Shown piece by piece: positions 1 to 8,581 of a stretch of DNA of 26,925 bases (positions are counted from its first letter, which is position 1; each line of letters starts with the position of its first letter). Origin of the DNA: Blattamonas nauphoetae (taxonomy: Eukaryota; Preaxostyla; Oxymonadida); the NCBI GenBank assembly GCA_033064195.1, contig JARBJD010000639.1, forward strand, positions 1 to 26,925, in the 5' to 3' direction. Made by a program: the position numbers and the translations under genes. The notes under the pieces were generated by a model, which saw only the letters and a program-made list of their open reading frames with translations, was not told where the DNA came from and did no database searches.

Positions 1-817
1 CGAAGAATGACTGCTTCATTTTTGTTTCCTTTGGTAGACATTCCAGAATTGTCAGATAATCGGTGGCAGTTCAACTGAGGATAGACTCGACTGATTCGTT
101 CCTTATTGAATCCTCAAAAGATCCACATTGAATCAATGTTTGACTTCATGTCTGCTGACAAACTGAAGAGTTCATGCATTGTCAGAAAGAATGTGAATTT
201 CGGTTGTCGATTCTCCAGTAACAAGTCCATCATTGTCATTCTATTTTTGGATGTTCTTACGTTCACCTAGGATCCTGCGACAGTCATCCAGGAGGATAAT
301 CGTTTGGAGATTCTTCACTGAGAAATTATCAATGTACAAGTGAGTCGAAGAGATCCTCTCTGCATTCATCAGTGATTCTGTCTTGCCACTGATTGTCAAT
401 AATTTCTTCATAAGCAGCTTTTGATTCGGAGAGTTCCAACAGAAATGGAAGAGCATCTTCATATTTGACTTTCACGTATGGAACATTCAGTATTGGTTTG
501 AATTTGTCGAAGGTTGGATCAATGTTCTTATCAGGGACGAAGACAAACAAGTGAAAGAGTTCGTTTCTGACTTGAACATTCTGGAGCTTGGCAACCTCTC
601 GAAGAGCATTAAATGTTTTTCCACTTCCTCTGTTTCCAACGAGGACATTGACACTGTTGCGATTGAAATTTAGGTCTGGATGAATTTGTGATTGCACTTC
701 ATGAGAAACATTCCTATTTGATGCTTCACTCAATGTAGCATTCACATATGCTGTAAGCGAAGAGGGCTCTGCCCGCCGTAACAATGTTGACATTGTTGTT
801 AATGGAGATTTCTTCAT
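1..817 (-). pseudogene. FtsK/HerA-type genome-packaging ATPase (fossil, partial)
   Basis: A Walker A motif GNRGSGKT lies about 60 residues from the start, preceded by a hydrophobic strand (VNVLV), and a Walker B-like IILLDD lies further on. This matches the A32/FtsK-HerA packaging ATPases that pump DNA into double-jelly-roll capsids. The gene is divergent from the 315-residue gene to its right, with a 58-bp gap. Coding-like sequence continues to the window edge, so the C-terminus is missing here. The copy is broken (about one break). The start at 817 is the first ATG upstream of the Walker A motif. The ATPase family is clear; the exact viral lineage is not. Confidence 0.8.
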
Positions 818-875
818 TTATGATTTCTCTCGAATTAAAATATAGTTTTGGATTTTTTTTTTGTATGAAAACACA

Positions 876-1823
876 ATGTCGAAGATACAATACATTCCCG
901 CACAGAGAAAAGTACCAGCAAAGAAACCGAAACTGAGATATGATCAGGGGGTTTTGGATGCAATGAAAAGAATCTATGCTGATGATGACATTCGCACCAA
1001 ATTCAATTCTGCACTCAGTAGTGTTCCATCAGCTTTAGAATACATTGAAAGGACTGGACAAAACTGGAGAGTGGAAATGGAGAAACATGGAAAAGTTCCT
1101 GATGTGATGGTCTACGACAAAGAAAGTGGTGATCTTATTGCTGCCAATGGTTTCATGCTTGCATCGTACAACAGTCGACCTGTAGTCGAGACATACTATT
1201 CAATGAATCCAACACCAGATATGCGAAGACAAACACCATATTCATCATTTCGTCAAGATCATGGAAGAAGAATCAAAGCTGCACACAACAACTTCCTCAA
1301 GAGTGGGGAGTACGCTTTGCCTGGAAATTATCGTGAAGTCAACTACAAAGAAATGCAAGCCCAACGATCACAACAACCTTATGCAATAATGAAGAAAGCT
1401 GTTGGTGATTTCATGATCAATGTTTTGAAGGTGTATCGTGCAAGTCGAGATCAACCAGCAGATCTCAGCAAAAATGTATTGGACAATATGGTTTTCAATT
1501 CCATTCAATCCAAGATTGCATCAAAGATGTGGGATCAGTGGCTCGAAGACTATGTTGAAGGTTTCATCAGTTCAAATCCAGATCATCAGAGAACGAAAGC
1601 AAGAAAAGCGTTTAAGGAACAGATTCATCCACAGTTTCTCGAAATCATCACAAAAACAGAAAATTTGCACACTTTCCTTGGTCGTTATTCAGCAAACATC
1701 TCAACATTTGTGAATGAACAAACAACTACAGCATATCGAACCAGAGATGTGGGTCAGTACCAAACAGGGTATATGCCTGAATATGCTCGATTCGCACACT
1801 TGGAGAAAGATATGAGTGATTAA
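876..1823 (+). CDS. Virus-like element protein of 315 residues, function unknown
   Basis: An intact open frame. I chose the ATG at 876 because the frame upstream opens only with TTG. A run of ten T's lies about 15 bp before it in place of the full promoter block. The N-terminus is basic (KVPAKKPK) and the middle and C-terminal parts look helical and charged. I see no transmembrane segment and no catalytic motif that I know. Its position between the ATPase and the small virion genes suggests a structural or packaging role, but this is inferred from order only. It is too short and too helical-looking for a capsid jelly roll. The next gene begins 38 bp after its stop, across a promoter block. 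Confidence 0.7.
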   Translation: MSKIQYIPAQRKVPAKKPKLRYDQGVLDAMKRIYADDDIRTKFNSALSSVPSALEYIERTGQNWRVEMEKHGKVPDVMVYDKESGDLIAANGFMLASYNSRPVVETYYSMNPTPDMRRQTPYSSFRQDHGRRIKAAHNNFLKSGEYALPGNYREVNYKEMQAQRSQQPYAIMKKAVGDFMINVLKVYRASRDQPADLSKNVLDNMVFNSIQSKIASKMWDQWLEDYVEGFISSNPDHQRTKARKAFKEQIHPQFLEIITKTENLHTFLGRYSANISTFVNEQTTTAYRTRDVGQYQTGYMPEYARFAHLEKDMSD

Positions 1824-1838
1824 AAACATAAATATATA

Positions 1839-1850
1839 TTTTTTATTTTT
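1839..1850 (+). promoter_or_regulatory. T-rich viral promoter block before the 195-residue gene
   Basis: TTTTTTATTTTT ends 10 bp before the ATG at 1861 and begins 16 bp after the upstream stop. It is the same block as before five other genes of the element. The usual TAAATG initiator is replaced here by AGAAAGTGATG. Confidence 0.7.
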
Positions 1851-1860
1851 ATAGAAAGTG

Positions 1861-2448
1861 ATGCAGCCAATTCTAAGTTGTCAATTTACGAAACACACAA
1901 GTTCATCTTCCGTTCCAACGTCAATCACCAACAATGTCATCATCGATAATAAAGGATCAACTTCTGGAAGATCAAAGCTCGAAGATCGAAATGAACAGAG
2001 TGCCAATGTTGAACTCGATAATGTTCCAGGTACATATGATCCACCACCACTCGAGATATATCCATCGGCTCCAATCCAAAGCCGTTCAATACCACTGAGA
2101 GAATACACTTCAAATATTTCAGCATTCAAAGATCAACTACTGCTAGTGTACAAGAATGCATTTGCCTGTGAAAAGAAACTACTGAACAATCTCATTGAAC
2201 CATCGAAGAAACTGATCACAAACCAAAGTGATTTATGTGCACTGATTGCCACACTCACTGGAATCAATGATGTGGTGATTGAATTGGATGACCTGTCTGA
2301 CAAGTGCTTATGTCTGAATAAACTCCCAGTGTTTAGAACCATTTTCAAGATCCTTGTTGGTGGCAAAGACATGAGCATTGCCTTCAATGAAGCTTACAAC
2401 ACCATCCTCAATTATGGAATTTCATTGACAAAGGCAATTCCTCGTTAG
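1861..2448 (+). CDS. Virus-like element protein of 195 residues with a PSAP motif
   Basis: An intact frame. The ATG at 1861 is preferred over the in-frame GTG just before it. The first 70 residues are Ser/Thr/Pro-rich and probably disordered. They include a proline cluster (DPPPLEIYPSAP) with a PSAP tetrapeptide, the short motif that many viruses use to recruit the ESCRT protein TSG101. The C-terminal 110 residues look helical (for example LLNNLIEPSKKLI) and include several cysteines. No enzyme motif is seen. Its place in the virion-gene cluster makes a minor structural or exit factor the simplest guess. The motif could be chance in a proline-rich stretch. Confidence 0.68.
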   Translation: MQPILSCQFTKHTSSSSVPTSITNNVIIDNKGSTSGRSKLEDRNEQSANVELDNVPGTYDPPPLEIYPSAPIQSRSIPLREYTSNISAFKDQLLLVYKNAFACEKKLLNNLIEPSKKLITNQSDLCALIATLTGINDVVIELDDLSDKCLCLNKLPVFRTIFKILVGGKDMSIAFNEAYNTILNYGISLTKAIPR

Positions 2449-2466
2449 AATAATTTATGAATTGTA

Positions 2467-2479
2467 TTTTTTTATTTTT
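2467..2479 (+). promoter_or_regulatory. T-rich viral promoter block before the 115-residue gene
   Basis: TTTTTTTATTTTT is followed by ACATAAATGG, so the start codon overlaps a TAAATG initiator. The block lies 19 bp after the preceding stop. Confidence 0.75.
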
Positions 2480-2485
2480 ACATAA

Positions 2486-2833
2486 ATGGCACCAGGAAGT
2501 TTCAACAAACTCAAAAATATCGGCAAGCAATTCTTTCAATTCATCAAACCTCTAGCTCCATCACTGCTTCAGGTTGGTGGTGGACTCCTCTCACAGACGA
2601 ACAACAAGTTTGGACAAACAGCTGGAGGAATTCTCAGTGGCTTAGGCGGAATGATGGATGTATACCAACAGAACAAAGGAATCAATCGAGCACCACAACA
2701 ACAGATGATTGTCTCGCCAGAGGCTTCGAACCCTCACAGGGTGAGAGATTATGAACCTCCACGAAATGCACGGTATTCAAACGATGACATACCCCAATCG
2801 TCAAATTCCAAGATTCAATTCAAAGGACTATAA
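2486..2833 (+). CDS. Small glycine-rich virion-type protein (115 residues), paralog of the next gene
   Basis: The protein starts MAPGSFNKLKNIGKQ. The next gene starts MAPGWLSKLAAVGKN, so the two look like paralogs at the N-terminus. Residues 1-60 form an amphipathic and glycine-rich hydrophobic segment (LLQVGGGLLS, GGILSGLGGMM), and the rest is polar and disordered. Such small amphipathic proteins in Polinton-type viruses and adenoviruses (pVI) help the virion cross membranes. That role is inferred here. LSGL-G at residues 50-54 fits the adenovirus-protease type II consensus. Codons near the C-terminus contain a 37-nt hairpin that recurs at 10243. Confidence 0.7.
   Translation: MAPGSFNKLKNIGKQFFQFIKPLAPSLLQVGGGLLSQTNNKFGQTAGGILSGLGGMMDVYQQNKGINRAPQQQMIVSPEASNPHRVRDYEPPRNARYSNDDIPQSSNSKIQFKGL
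2711..2747 (+). repeat. 37-nt hairpin motif inside the 115-residue gene, repeated at 10243
   Basis: An outer 7-bp stem, TCTCGCC with GGTGAGA (one G-T pair), encloses an inner near-palindrome, GAGGcTTCGAAcCCTC. The same motif, one base shorter in the loop, lies at 10243-10278 in non-coding DNA. The layout resembles a tRNA acceptor stem plus T-arm. Confidence 0.7.
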
Positions 2834-2849
2834 TTTGTTTGTGTTCGAG

Positions 2850-2861
2850 TTTTTTATTTTT
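2850..2861 (+). promoter_or_regulatory. T-rich viral promoter block before the 100-residue gene
   Basis: TTTTTTATTTTT is followed by ACATAAATGG, the same layout as before the preceding gene. It begins 17 bp after the upstream stop. Confidence 0.75.
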
Positions 2862-2867
2862 ACATAA

Positions 2868-3170
2868 ATGGCACCAGGTTGGTTATCAAAATTAGCAGCA
2901 GTTGGCAAAAACATACTCAGAGTTGGAGCTCCATTTCTGAATCTCATTCCCTTCGTTGGACCACTGATTTCGAAGGTAGCACAGACAGGTGTGGAGATGA
3001 TACCAGATGTGAAGTCGGATCAGCAAATCCATGCAGAAAAGATGGCTCAGTATGAGCAAGCAATGAATGAAGGAAACACTGCAGTTGCGAACAAACTCAG
3101 AGGTGAAATACTGAGACTGGAAGAAAAGCTGAAGCCGAAACCAAAGAAGAAGAAACTGAAAAAGAAATAA
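2868..3170 (+). CDS. Small basic-tailed virion-type protein (100 residues)
   Basis: An intact frame. It begins with an MAPG-type amphipathic N-terminus shared with the preceding gene. A hydrophobic stretch follows (FLNLIPFVGPLISKVAQTG, about residues 24-42), then a helical charged middle, and it ends in a lysine tail (KPKPKKKKLKKK). The hydrophobic front suits membrane contact and the lysine tail suits DNA or RNA binding, as in the small core or membrane-active proteins of adenovirus-like virions (inference). The gene is tightly placed: 34 bp after the previous stop and 28 bp before the first capsid gene, with promoter blocks in both gaps. Confidence 0.7.
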   Translation: MAPGWLSKLAAVGKNILRVGAPFLNLIPFVGPLISKVAQTGVEMIPDVKSDQQIHAEKMAQYEQAMNEGNTAVANKLRGEILRLEEKLKPKPKKKKLKKK

Positions 3171-3179
3171 GCAATATTG

Positions 3180-3192
3180 TTTTTTTATTTTT
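3180..3192 (+). promoter_or_regulatory. T-rich viral promoter block before the first capsid gene
   Basis: A run of seven T's, then A, then TTTTT, followed by GATAAAATG, so the start codon again sits in a TAAAATG-type initiator. It begins about 10 bp after the preceding stop. Confidence 0.75.
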
Positions 3193-3198
3193 GATAAA

Positions 3199-5061
3199 AT
3201 GAACTCGCATATAACACATCTGACAAACAAAAGAACTGGAGCTACATCATTGACTGGAAATACAACAGGAAATGTAAAATATACCCGAGACGATATTGGT
3301 CAAATACAACAGCAATTACTGTCTGAACATCACATCAATTATCTTCTGAACGATGGAGCACACAGTACTTCTATTCAGGAGTTGAAACCATCAGAGAATT
3401 CACGCTTCTACAAAGGACAAGAGATAATCATTCCACTGACAGGCAATCAGGACATTTGTCAAATCGATGATTCCTTCATTACATTCACAATGACTGCAAC
3501 ATTGAAACTCAATAATTGGCAGACAACAGCTGGCAAGGTTGGATCGTACATGAATGAGAGGATATTCATCTTTGTAGGACTCAAACATTCGGCATCAATC
3601 TTTCGTGACCTTACTGTTCTTCACAACAATCAAATAATAATCAGCACAACAACCAATGATGTATCAATGGAGTCTCACATCTACAATATGATCAAACCGA
3701 AGAGTCAATTGGAGAATCGGAAACATTGTCACACACCTTGGCAGAATGCTTGGAATCACGATGAATCTGTTGCTGGTGTTTATATTCCTTTATCAGACTT
3801 CACAACAACATCAGGAACAGGAATATTCAAAGACACAATCGATGTCCCAATTCGTGTGTCAATAAATCTTGAAGATCTTCTCATTTTTTCAGGCATGACT
3901 GACTATCCTCGGTGTCTCTTCGGAGATCTGAAACTCAGCGTGCACATCAATGAAGATGCATTCGTTTGTTGCCCTGTGAATCCTGAACTGACATTGAACA
4001 ATACACTTTCATCAATTGTTAATAGAACGACAACAGCACCAAAGATTCGAGAATCCACTCTCAATTGCATTCAACATCGTCCATATTTTCTAAATACTCT
4101 TGTCACCTTGTGCACAAAGAATTTCGTTCAAATCGGTCAATCATTTCTACAACCAACAGTAACTCAAGATATTGTTTATAATTCAGCTGGAACAGTCACA
4201 AAGAACCAGAATTTGCGAATCAGTACATATCATTGAACAATATTGATTATCGCATTGATGACGTGTATTGCATGAGTTCTGGATACAAAATGAAGGAAAT
4301 TGCGAAAGAGAATCTGAAGCAGATGTATCAGAATCGTCCCGGAACGATACCAGCAGAAAAGATTTCATTCTATCCATTTCAGAAGACACCAACAGCATCA
4401 GGAATTGATTGCACTCAGCAAATGGTTCTCGTGAATGCCAAAGATATCATGCTCCTCTTTCGTCACTACGATAATGAAGTCACTTGTTTTCACAATCCAA
4501 TGCAGAAGAATATCCAAGTGAATCTACTCAACAAGTATTATCCAGAGCAACCAACAACAACGATTGGAGCTCGCTTCTATCAATTTGCATTGTCAACTCT
4601 CAATCTCGATTCGTATCTGACTGTTCCTGATGATTTGGAGCGATCACTGACAGATTCTCTCGTTGAAGAGAAACTCACTGGTGATGGTTCATATTCTGGT
4701 GAAACAATGACAAGAGTGCGACCGATTCATGACAACACTGACTTCCTTTTTGTGCTTTCCTACTCAGAGAAGTGGATGTCCAACAAACTGTAATGATTCC
4801 ATCAGTTCCAGAGGTCAGAATGTTCCAGTCACTTTGAGATCTCAACCAATATATCAAGGCAATATTGACACATACTATAATGTTTACAACCCTAGTGAAA
4901 GTGGTGGTAATATGACAACATTTACGCATCCTCCAGCACCTATATTAGCTACTACTGCCACAACGTGGTGGGTATTACGATATAGTAGTGGTGAACCAAG
5001 AGTCGAATACTATCCAAATCATACATTGAAAGCACTACACAAAGATTTGGGAATCTTGTAG
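3199..5061 (+). pseudogene. Double-jelly-roll major capsid protein, first paralog (fossil)
   Basis: The coding sequence matches the second capsid gene downstream in order and content. There is an N-terminal strand-rich domain, a segment ending FGDLKLSVHINEDAFVCCPV (second paralog: FGNLRLRFHLTTDSLVYCPI), and a C-terminal signature PPAPILA followed by WW and GEPRVEYY (second paralog: PPPPILA, GQPRVRY). Length and pattern suit the double-jelly-roll capsid proteins of Polinton-like viruses. I assign the fold from pattern and neighbours, not from a search. The gene is broken (about two breaks). It has its own promoter block and is followed within 35 bp by the promoter block of the second paralog. 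Confidence 0.72.
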
Positions 5062-5095
5062 AGACAAAACAGGAAAAGAAATTATTGATATTGTA

Positions 5096-5107
5096 TTTTT
5101 TATTTTT
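5096..5107 (+). promoter_or_regulatory. T-rich viral promoter block before the second capsid gene
   Basis: TTTTTTATTTTT is followed by CTATAAATGAG, with a TAAATG initiator at 5111. It begins 35 bp after the preceding stop. Confidence 0.75.
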
Positions 5108-5113
5108 CTATAA

Positions 5114-6789
5114 ATGAGAAGTATCAGAGCAAATCAATCCAAACCAACATCGACATTAATTGAGCAAATTGAAGTGCAATCATACATGCCAAAACAGTGG
5201 GATTCAGACCACATGTATATTCAATTCAGGAAATTCATCCAACAAATCCTCCTATGCCATTCAGAATTGGAGATGAGATTGAAGTTCCATTGTGCTATGA
5301 CGGTCATGATGTGACTGAGTTTGCGAAGAGTCATTTGCGAATTGATCTCACCGTTACTGTTCCGTTTCATCAACCAACAATGCATTTTCAAGGAGGAGCT
5401 GAAGTCTACGGAATGTTCTACGGATACAAATCATCATCAGATGCCATTCGAGACATGAGACTCGTCGACAGTCAAGGGAACATCATTGACAATTCACTCC
5501 AGAACAATCACATTCATGAATCATTCCTGTATCACACATTCAAGTCGTATGAAGAGAAAAACAATATGAAGCATTGCTACAGTCTTTGGGAAAATGTACA
5601 GAGAATGGATCCGAGTGTCTGTGGATACTATCACTCTCCAATCGAGGATCCAGAGACTCCAACGATCACATTTACTATTCCGTTGGTGATTCCATTTGTG
5701 AATCTCCTTCCACTGAGTACCTTTGATCAGTATCCAAATTCCATCTTTGGCAATCTGCGTTTGAGATTTCATTTAACAACTGATTCACTCGTGTATTGTC
5801 CGATTCGATTATCAACTGTCATTCGCAAAAATCTTGAGAATGCTCGCGATCGAAAGCCAGATAGGTTATTGGGTGAAATGACAAATCGTCCTCAGATGGA
5901 TTTTATGCGTGAAGGAGAATACACCAATGTGACACAGGAATTCACCCAATTGGGAAATCCGATATTACAATTTGATGTTTATGAGGATGCTCCAATTCCG
6001 GAGTATCGTACCGAATCAGTCGTTTCATCTGTTCTGAATTCATCAGTGGACAAAGTAACGTCCATTAGCTATGGATATCAAATCACAGATGCAACAAAAC
6101 AATCTCTCATCAACACGTATTCAAAGACATTGTATGTCTTGAAAGCTGAAAGAATTGACACACAATCATTTCAATCAAAAGCAAATGCAATGGGAGTGAG
6201 ATCAAACATCAGTATCAAACTCAACAATCTCATGAATCTGATGTGCATATTCCCTGAAAGACCGAATGAGTGTACTGTGTTCAGAAATCCTCATTATGTT
6301 GGTCAATTTGAAATGCTTGGATCCAACTTTCCCAATTTCCCGATGTCAACAATCTCACCAGAGTTCTATCAGATGATGATGGTGAATGGTGATTTCATTG
6401 GTTGTTCAGCAACAGAAGAATTTGAAAATTCCATTTGTATGCCACGTACGTTTGACTTCAAAGGAATCGAATACAAGAGGAATAGAGCTGTAACAGATGC
6501 GACTTCTTTCACGTTCATGGTTCCAACAGATCGAAGTGAAATCGCTGGTGGAGAAGAAGGAATCTCAACATCAGAGTCTGTCAACATTGTCTACCGAGGA
6601 ACACCAATCAAACAAGGTGAACAAGATCCATATTTCACATCAACTCCTGAAGGTCCGCCTCCACCGATTTTGGCATTACATCAGGCAACATACTGGTTGT
6701 TCTGGATTGAGAATGGACAACCACGAGTTCGATATGTCATTGATCGTCGTCTTCAAGAAGCATATGAAGAAGTGAAGAGAGGATATTAA
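5114..6789 (+). pseudogene. Double-jelly-roll major capsid protein, second paralog (fossil, nearly whole)
   Basis: A long coding region of about 550 residues, rich in beta-strand patterns. Two halves each contain hydrophobic strand series, with a central FGNLRLRFHLTTDSLVYCP signature and a proline-rich PPPPILA motif near the end. It shares gene-long similarity with the first capsid gene, so the pair arose by tandem duplication. One paralog may form hexons and the other a variant capsomer, or one may be a spare; the sequence cannot decide. The gene is broken (about one break) and otherwise open. The start is set by the promoter block and TAAATG initiator. Confidence 0.75.
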
Positions 6790-6806
6790 TGATTAAACAG
6801 TTTTGA

Positions 6807-6818
6807 TTTTTTATTTTT
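6807..6818 (+). promoter_or_regulatory. T-rich viral promoter block before the 136-residue gene
   Basis: TTTTTTATTTTT, then GCTAAAAAGAACG and the ATG at 6832. The spacer is longer than in the other genes and the initiator is only a weak TAAAA. Confidence 0.68.
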
Positions 6819-6831
6819 GCTAAAAAGAACG

Positions 6832-7242
6832 ATGGTCAAACGTTATTTCTCAATTCAGAATTCTCACACTGCTCAACTCCCTCCTGATTTTACCAATTCA
6901 AGAAAACAAAAATACATCTACTTCCTCGACTGCAAACTCATCCATGTGAGGGAGGAAATTGATGGTTCAACAACAGTCATCTCAAAAGACATTCCACAGC
7001 ACATCACAATCCATGGAGATTGGATTCAGACTGATGCACACAATGATTCATATGTTGCCTTCTGTAACGAACAGATTGCGAAGCGAAAGAAGTGGGAATT
7101 AAGCACTCGACAATCAATGGTGAAGATCTGGTTCAAAGACAGTTCTGGTGAATCAATCGAGATGGAAACAACAGAGACAATCAATGGAAAAATAATCAAA
7201 GAGTATTATGAATTCCTTGTTGATCTCATGTTGGAATATTAA
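6832..7242 (+). CDS. Virus-like element protein of 136 residues, function unknown
   Basis: An intact frame. The ATG at 6832 is preferred because the upstream in-frame start is a TTG inside the promoter block. The protein has alternating hydrophobic stretches (KYIYFLDCKLIHV, MVKIWFKD) that suggest a small beta-sandwich, then a helical, acidic tail. No family is recognised. Its place just after the capsid genes suggests a minor virion protein. It converges on the fibre-like gene, and the two stop codons are about 10 bp apart. Confidence 0.65.
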   Translation: MVKRYFSIQNSHTAQLPPDFTNSRKQKYIYFLDCKLIHVREEIDGSTTVISKDIPQHITIHGDWIQTDAHNDSYVAFCNEQIAKRKKWELSTRQSMVKIWFKDSSGESIEMETTETINGKIIKEYYEFLVDLMLEY

Positions 7243-7252
7243 TCAGAGAATA

Positions 7253-8146
7253 CTATTTTTGCACAAGTTCATTTATGAGTGTCTGTTGTTGTCCGACGAT
7301 GTTACTCAGTTCCTGAATGGCTTTCACGCAGAAGCAAGAGAGTTCTGCATAGTCAACTTGAAGACAATCTGGATTCAAATCATTCACGACTTCGGGAAAT
7401 ATTTCTTGGATCTGCTGTGCAATCACACCAATGTGTTTCTTCTCACTTTCCTTCTTCAGACATTCACATTTCTCTTTGCAGTTCTTCAAGTGCTCTTCAT
7501 CAGTCTCATTCGCAATTTGTTTTGTCACTTTTGTGATCTTCGAGTCGAATGTGTTGAATTGGTACTGCACAATTTCCACTTTATTCAATTGTTCAAGAAC
7601 ATTGGGGTATGGTTCAATATTTCTTTTGACTCTTCTGTCTGACAGTTGAGAAAAACTTCCAGTTGGTGATATTGAAAACACTCCTGAACCAGTATCCTCA
7701 TTATAGTAATACAATGCTGGGGTGTCACACGGAGACCACATAATTATGCCGTCACCATTGAACTGAATTCCAGATGTTTCTGCTATCGATTGCGATATTG
7801 ATATGCCAGACTTAAATGTTGATGCCGGATATGTTCCAGGATACTTCGGAAGTGATCCCTCTGATATGTTCCACTTTGCTCCACTCACATTGATCAATCC
7901 TCCAATTATTGGTGTCGCAATACCAGCTGAACAAGTGATTGATCCATTTGTTGAAACGACGTTTTGGATTGAGGATATTGCAGTCTGCTGTGCATCAATT
8001 GTCTTCTTAAGTGTGTCAACTTCTTCCTGATTCGTTTCTAATTCCGTCTGTAGTGAGTGAATGACTGCTGCATTCTCAGTGATCGTCGAAAGATTATGAT
8101 CAATCATTTTCTCAATCATTTGTGAATTGTATTTTTGTCGATTCAT
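7253..8146 (-). CDS. Fibre-like protein with C-terminal Peptidase_S74 intramolecular chaperone domain
   Basis: 297 residues, intact. Residues 20-65 form a predicted coiled coil. Residues 65-165 are Gly/Ser-rich beta-type fibre sequence. From about 165 on is an S74/ICA domain with SDRRVKRNI, then GVIAQQIQEIFPEVV and VDYAELSCFCVKAIQEL. Ser169 and Lys174 have the five-residue spacing of the known Ser-Lys self-cleavage dyad. In phage endosialidases and tail spikes this domain drives trimer folding and then cuts itself off just before the serine (established); that would leave a mature fibre of about 168 residues here. The likely role is a host-binding spike on the capsid. The gene is convergent with the 136-residue gene. 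Upstream on its own strand is only a weak variant of the promoter block. Confidence 0.85.
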   Translation of the reverse strand: MNRQKYNSQMIEKMIDHNLSTITENAAVIHSLQTELETNQEEVDTLKKTIDAQQTAISSIQNVVSTNGSITCSAGIATPIIGGLINVSGAKWNISEGSLPKYPGTYPASTFKSGISISQSIAETSGIQFNGDGIIMWSPCDTPALYYYNEDTGSGVFSISPTGSFSQLSDRRVKRNIEPYPNVLEQLNKVEIVQYQFNTFDSKITKVTKQIANETDEEHLKNCKEKCECLKKESEKKHIGVIAQQIQEIFPEVVNDLNPDCLQVDYAELSCFCVKAIQELSNIVGQQQTLINELVQK

Positions 8147-8228
8147 TTTTTATTTGCTCTTTCATTGAAATTAAAAAAGACAAAAATAGCCGTTGAGTAG
8201 TTCCTGTTCATGTTCGTGTAAGTTTCCT

Positions 8229-8510
8229 ATGGACACCCCGATACCCCTTTGGGGACGATCTATCTCAATCCTTCTCAATGACTGCTACGCTCTCACAGAG
8301 AATAGCGAAGTCCTTGAAGGGATAAGTCTTGGGTGGGCATGATTTACGGACAAATTCATTGAAAAGAATCTGAAGCCAACATGAACCCCGGGGACAATCT
8401 TTCGATCATCCGTCTCCAATCCAACCTTCAATTCGTTCTACGCATCAGTCACGAGGGCACCATTTAGCCTGAGTATCTTGGAACGTTACGTCGAGGTCTC
8501 ACACTTGTAC
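8229..8510 (+). repeat. Copy 1 of an unknown 270-bp repeat (diverged)
   Basis: This copy shares long blocks with the copies at 9132 and 9477, such as AAGTCTTGGGTGGGCATGAT and CACGAGGGCACCATTT. It lies between the fibre-like gene and the small repeat-protein gene, so inside the viral block. It contains a perfect CCCC-TTT-GGGG hairpin where the other copies have CTCC-TTT-GGGG, which would still pair in RNA through a G-U pair. It matches no rRNA, snRNA or SRP RNA that I can recall. Confidence 0.75.
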
Positions 8511-8581
8511 AAACTGGACCTACTCTTCATATGGAAAATAAAAAATTCAAATAAAAAAAATCAGCGTTAATTTTGTGAACA

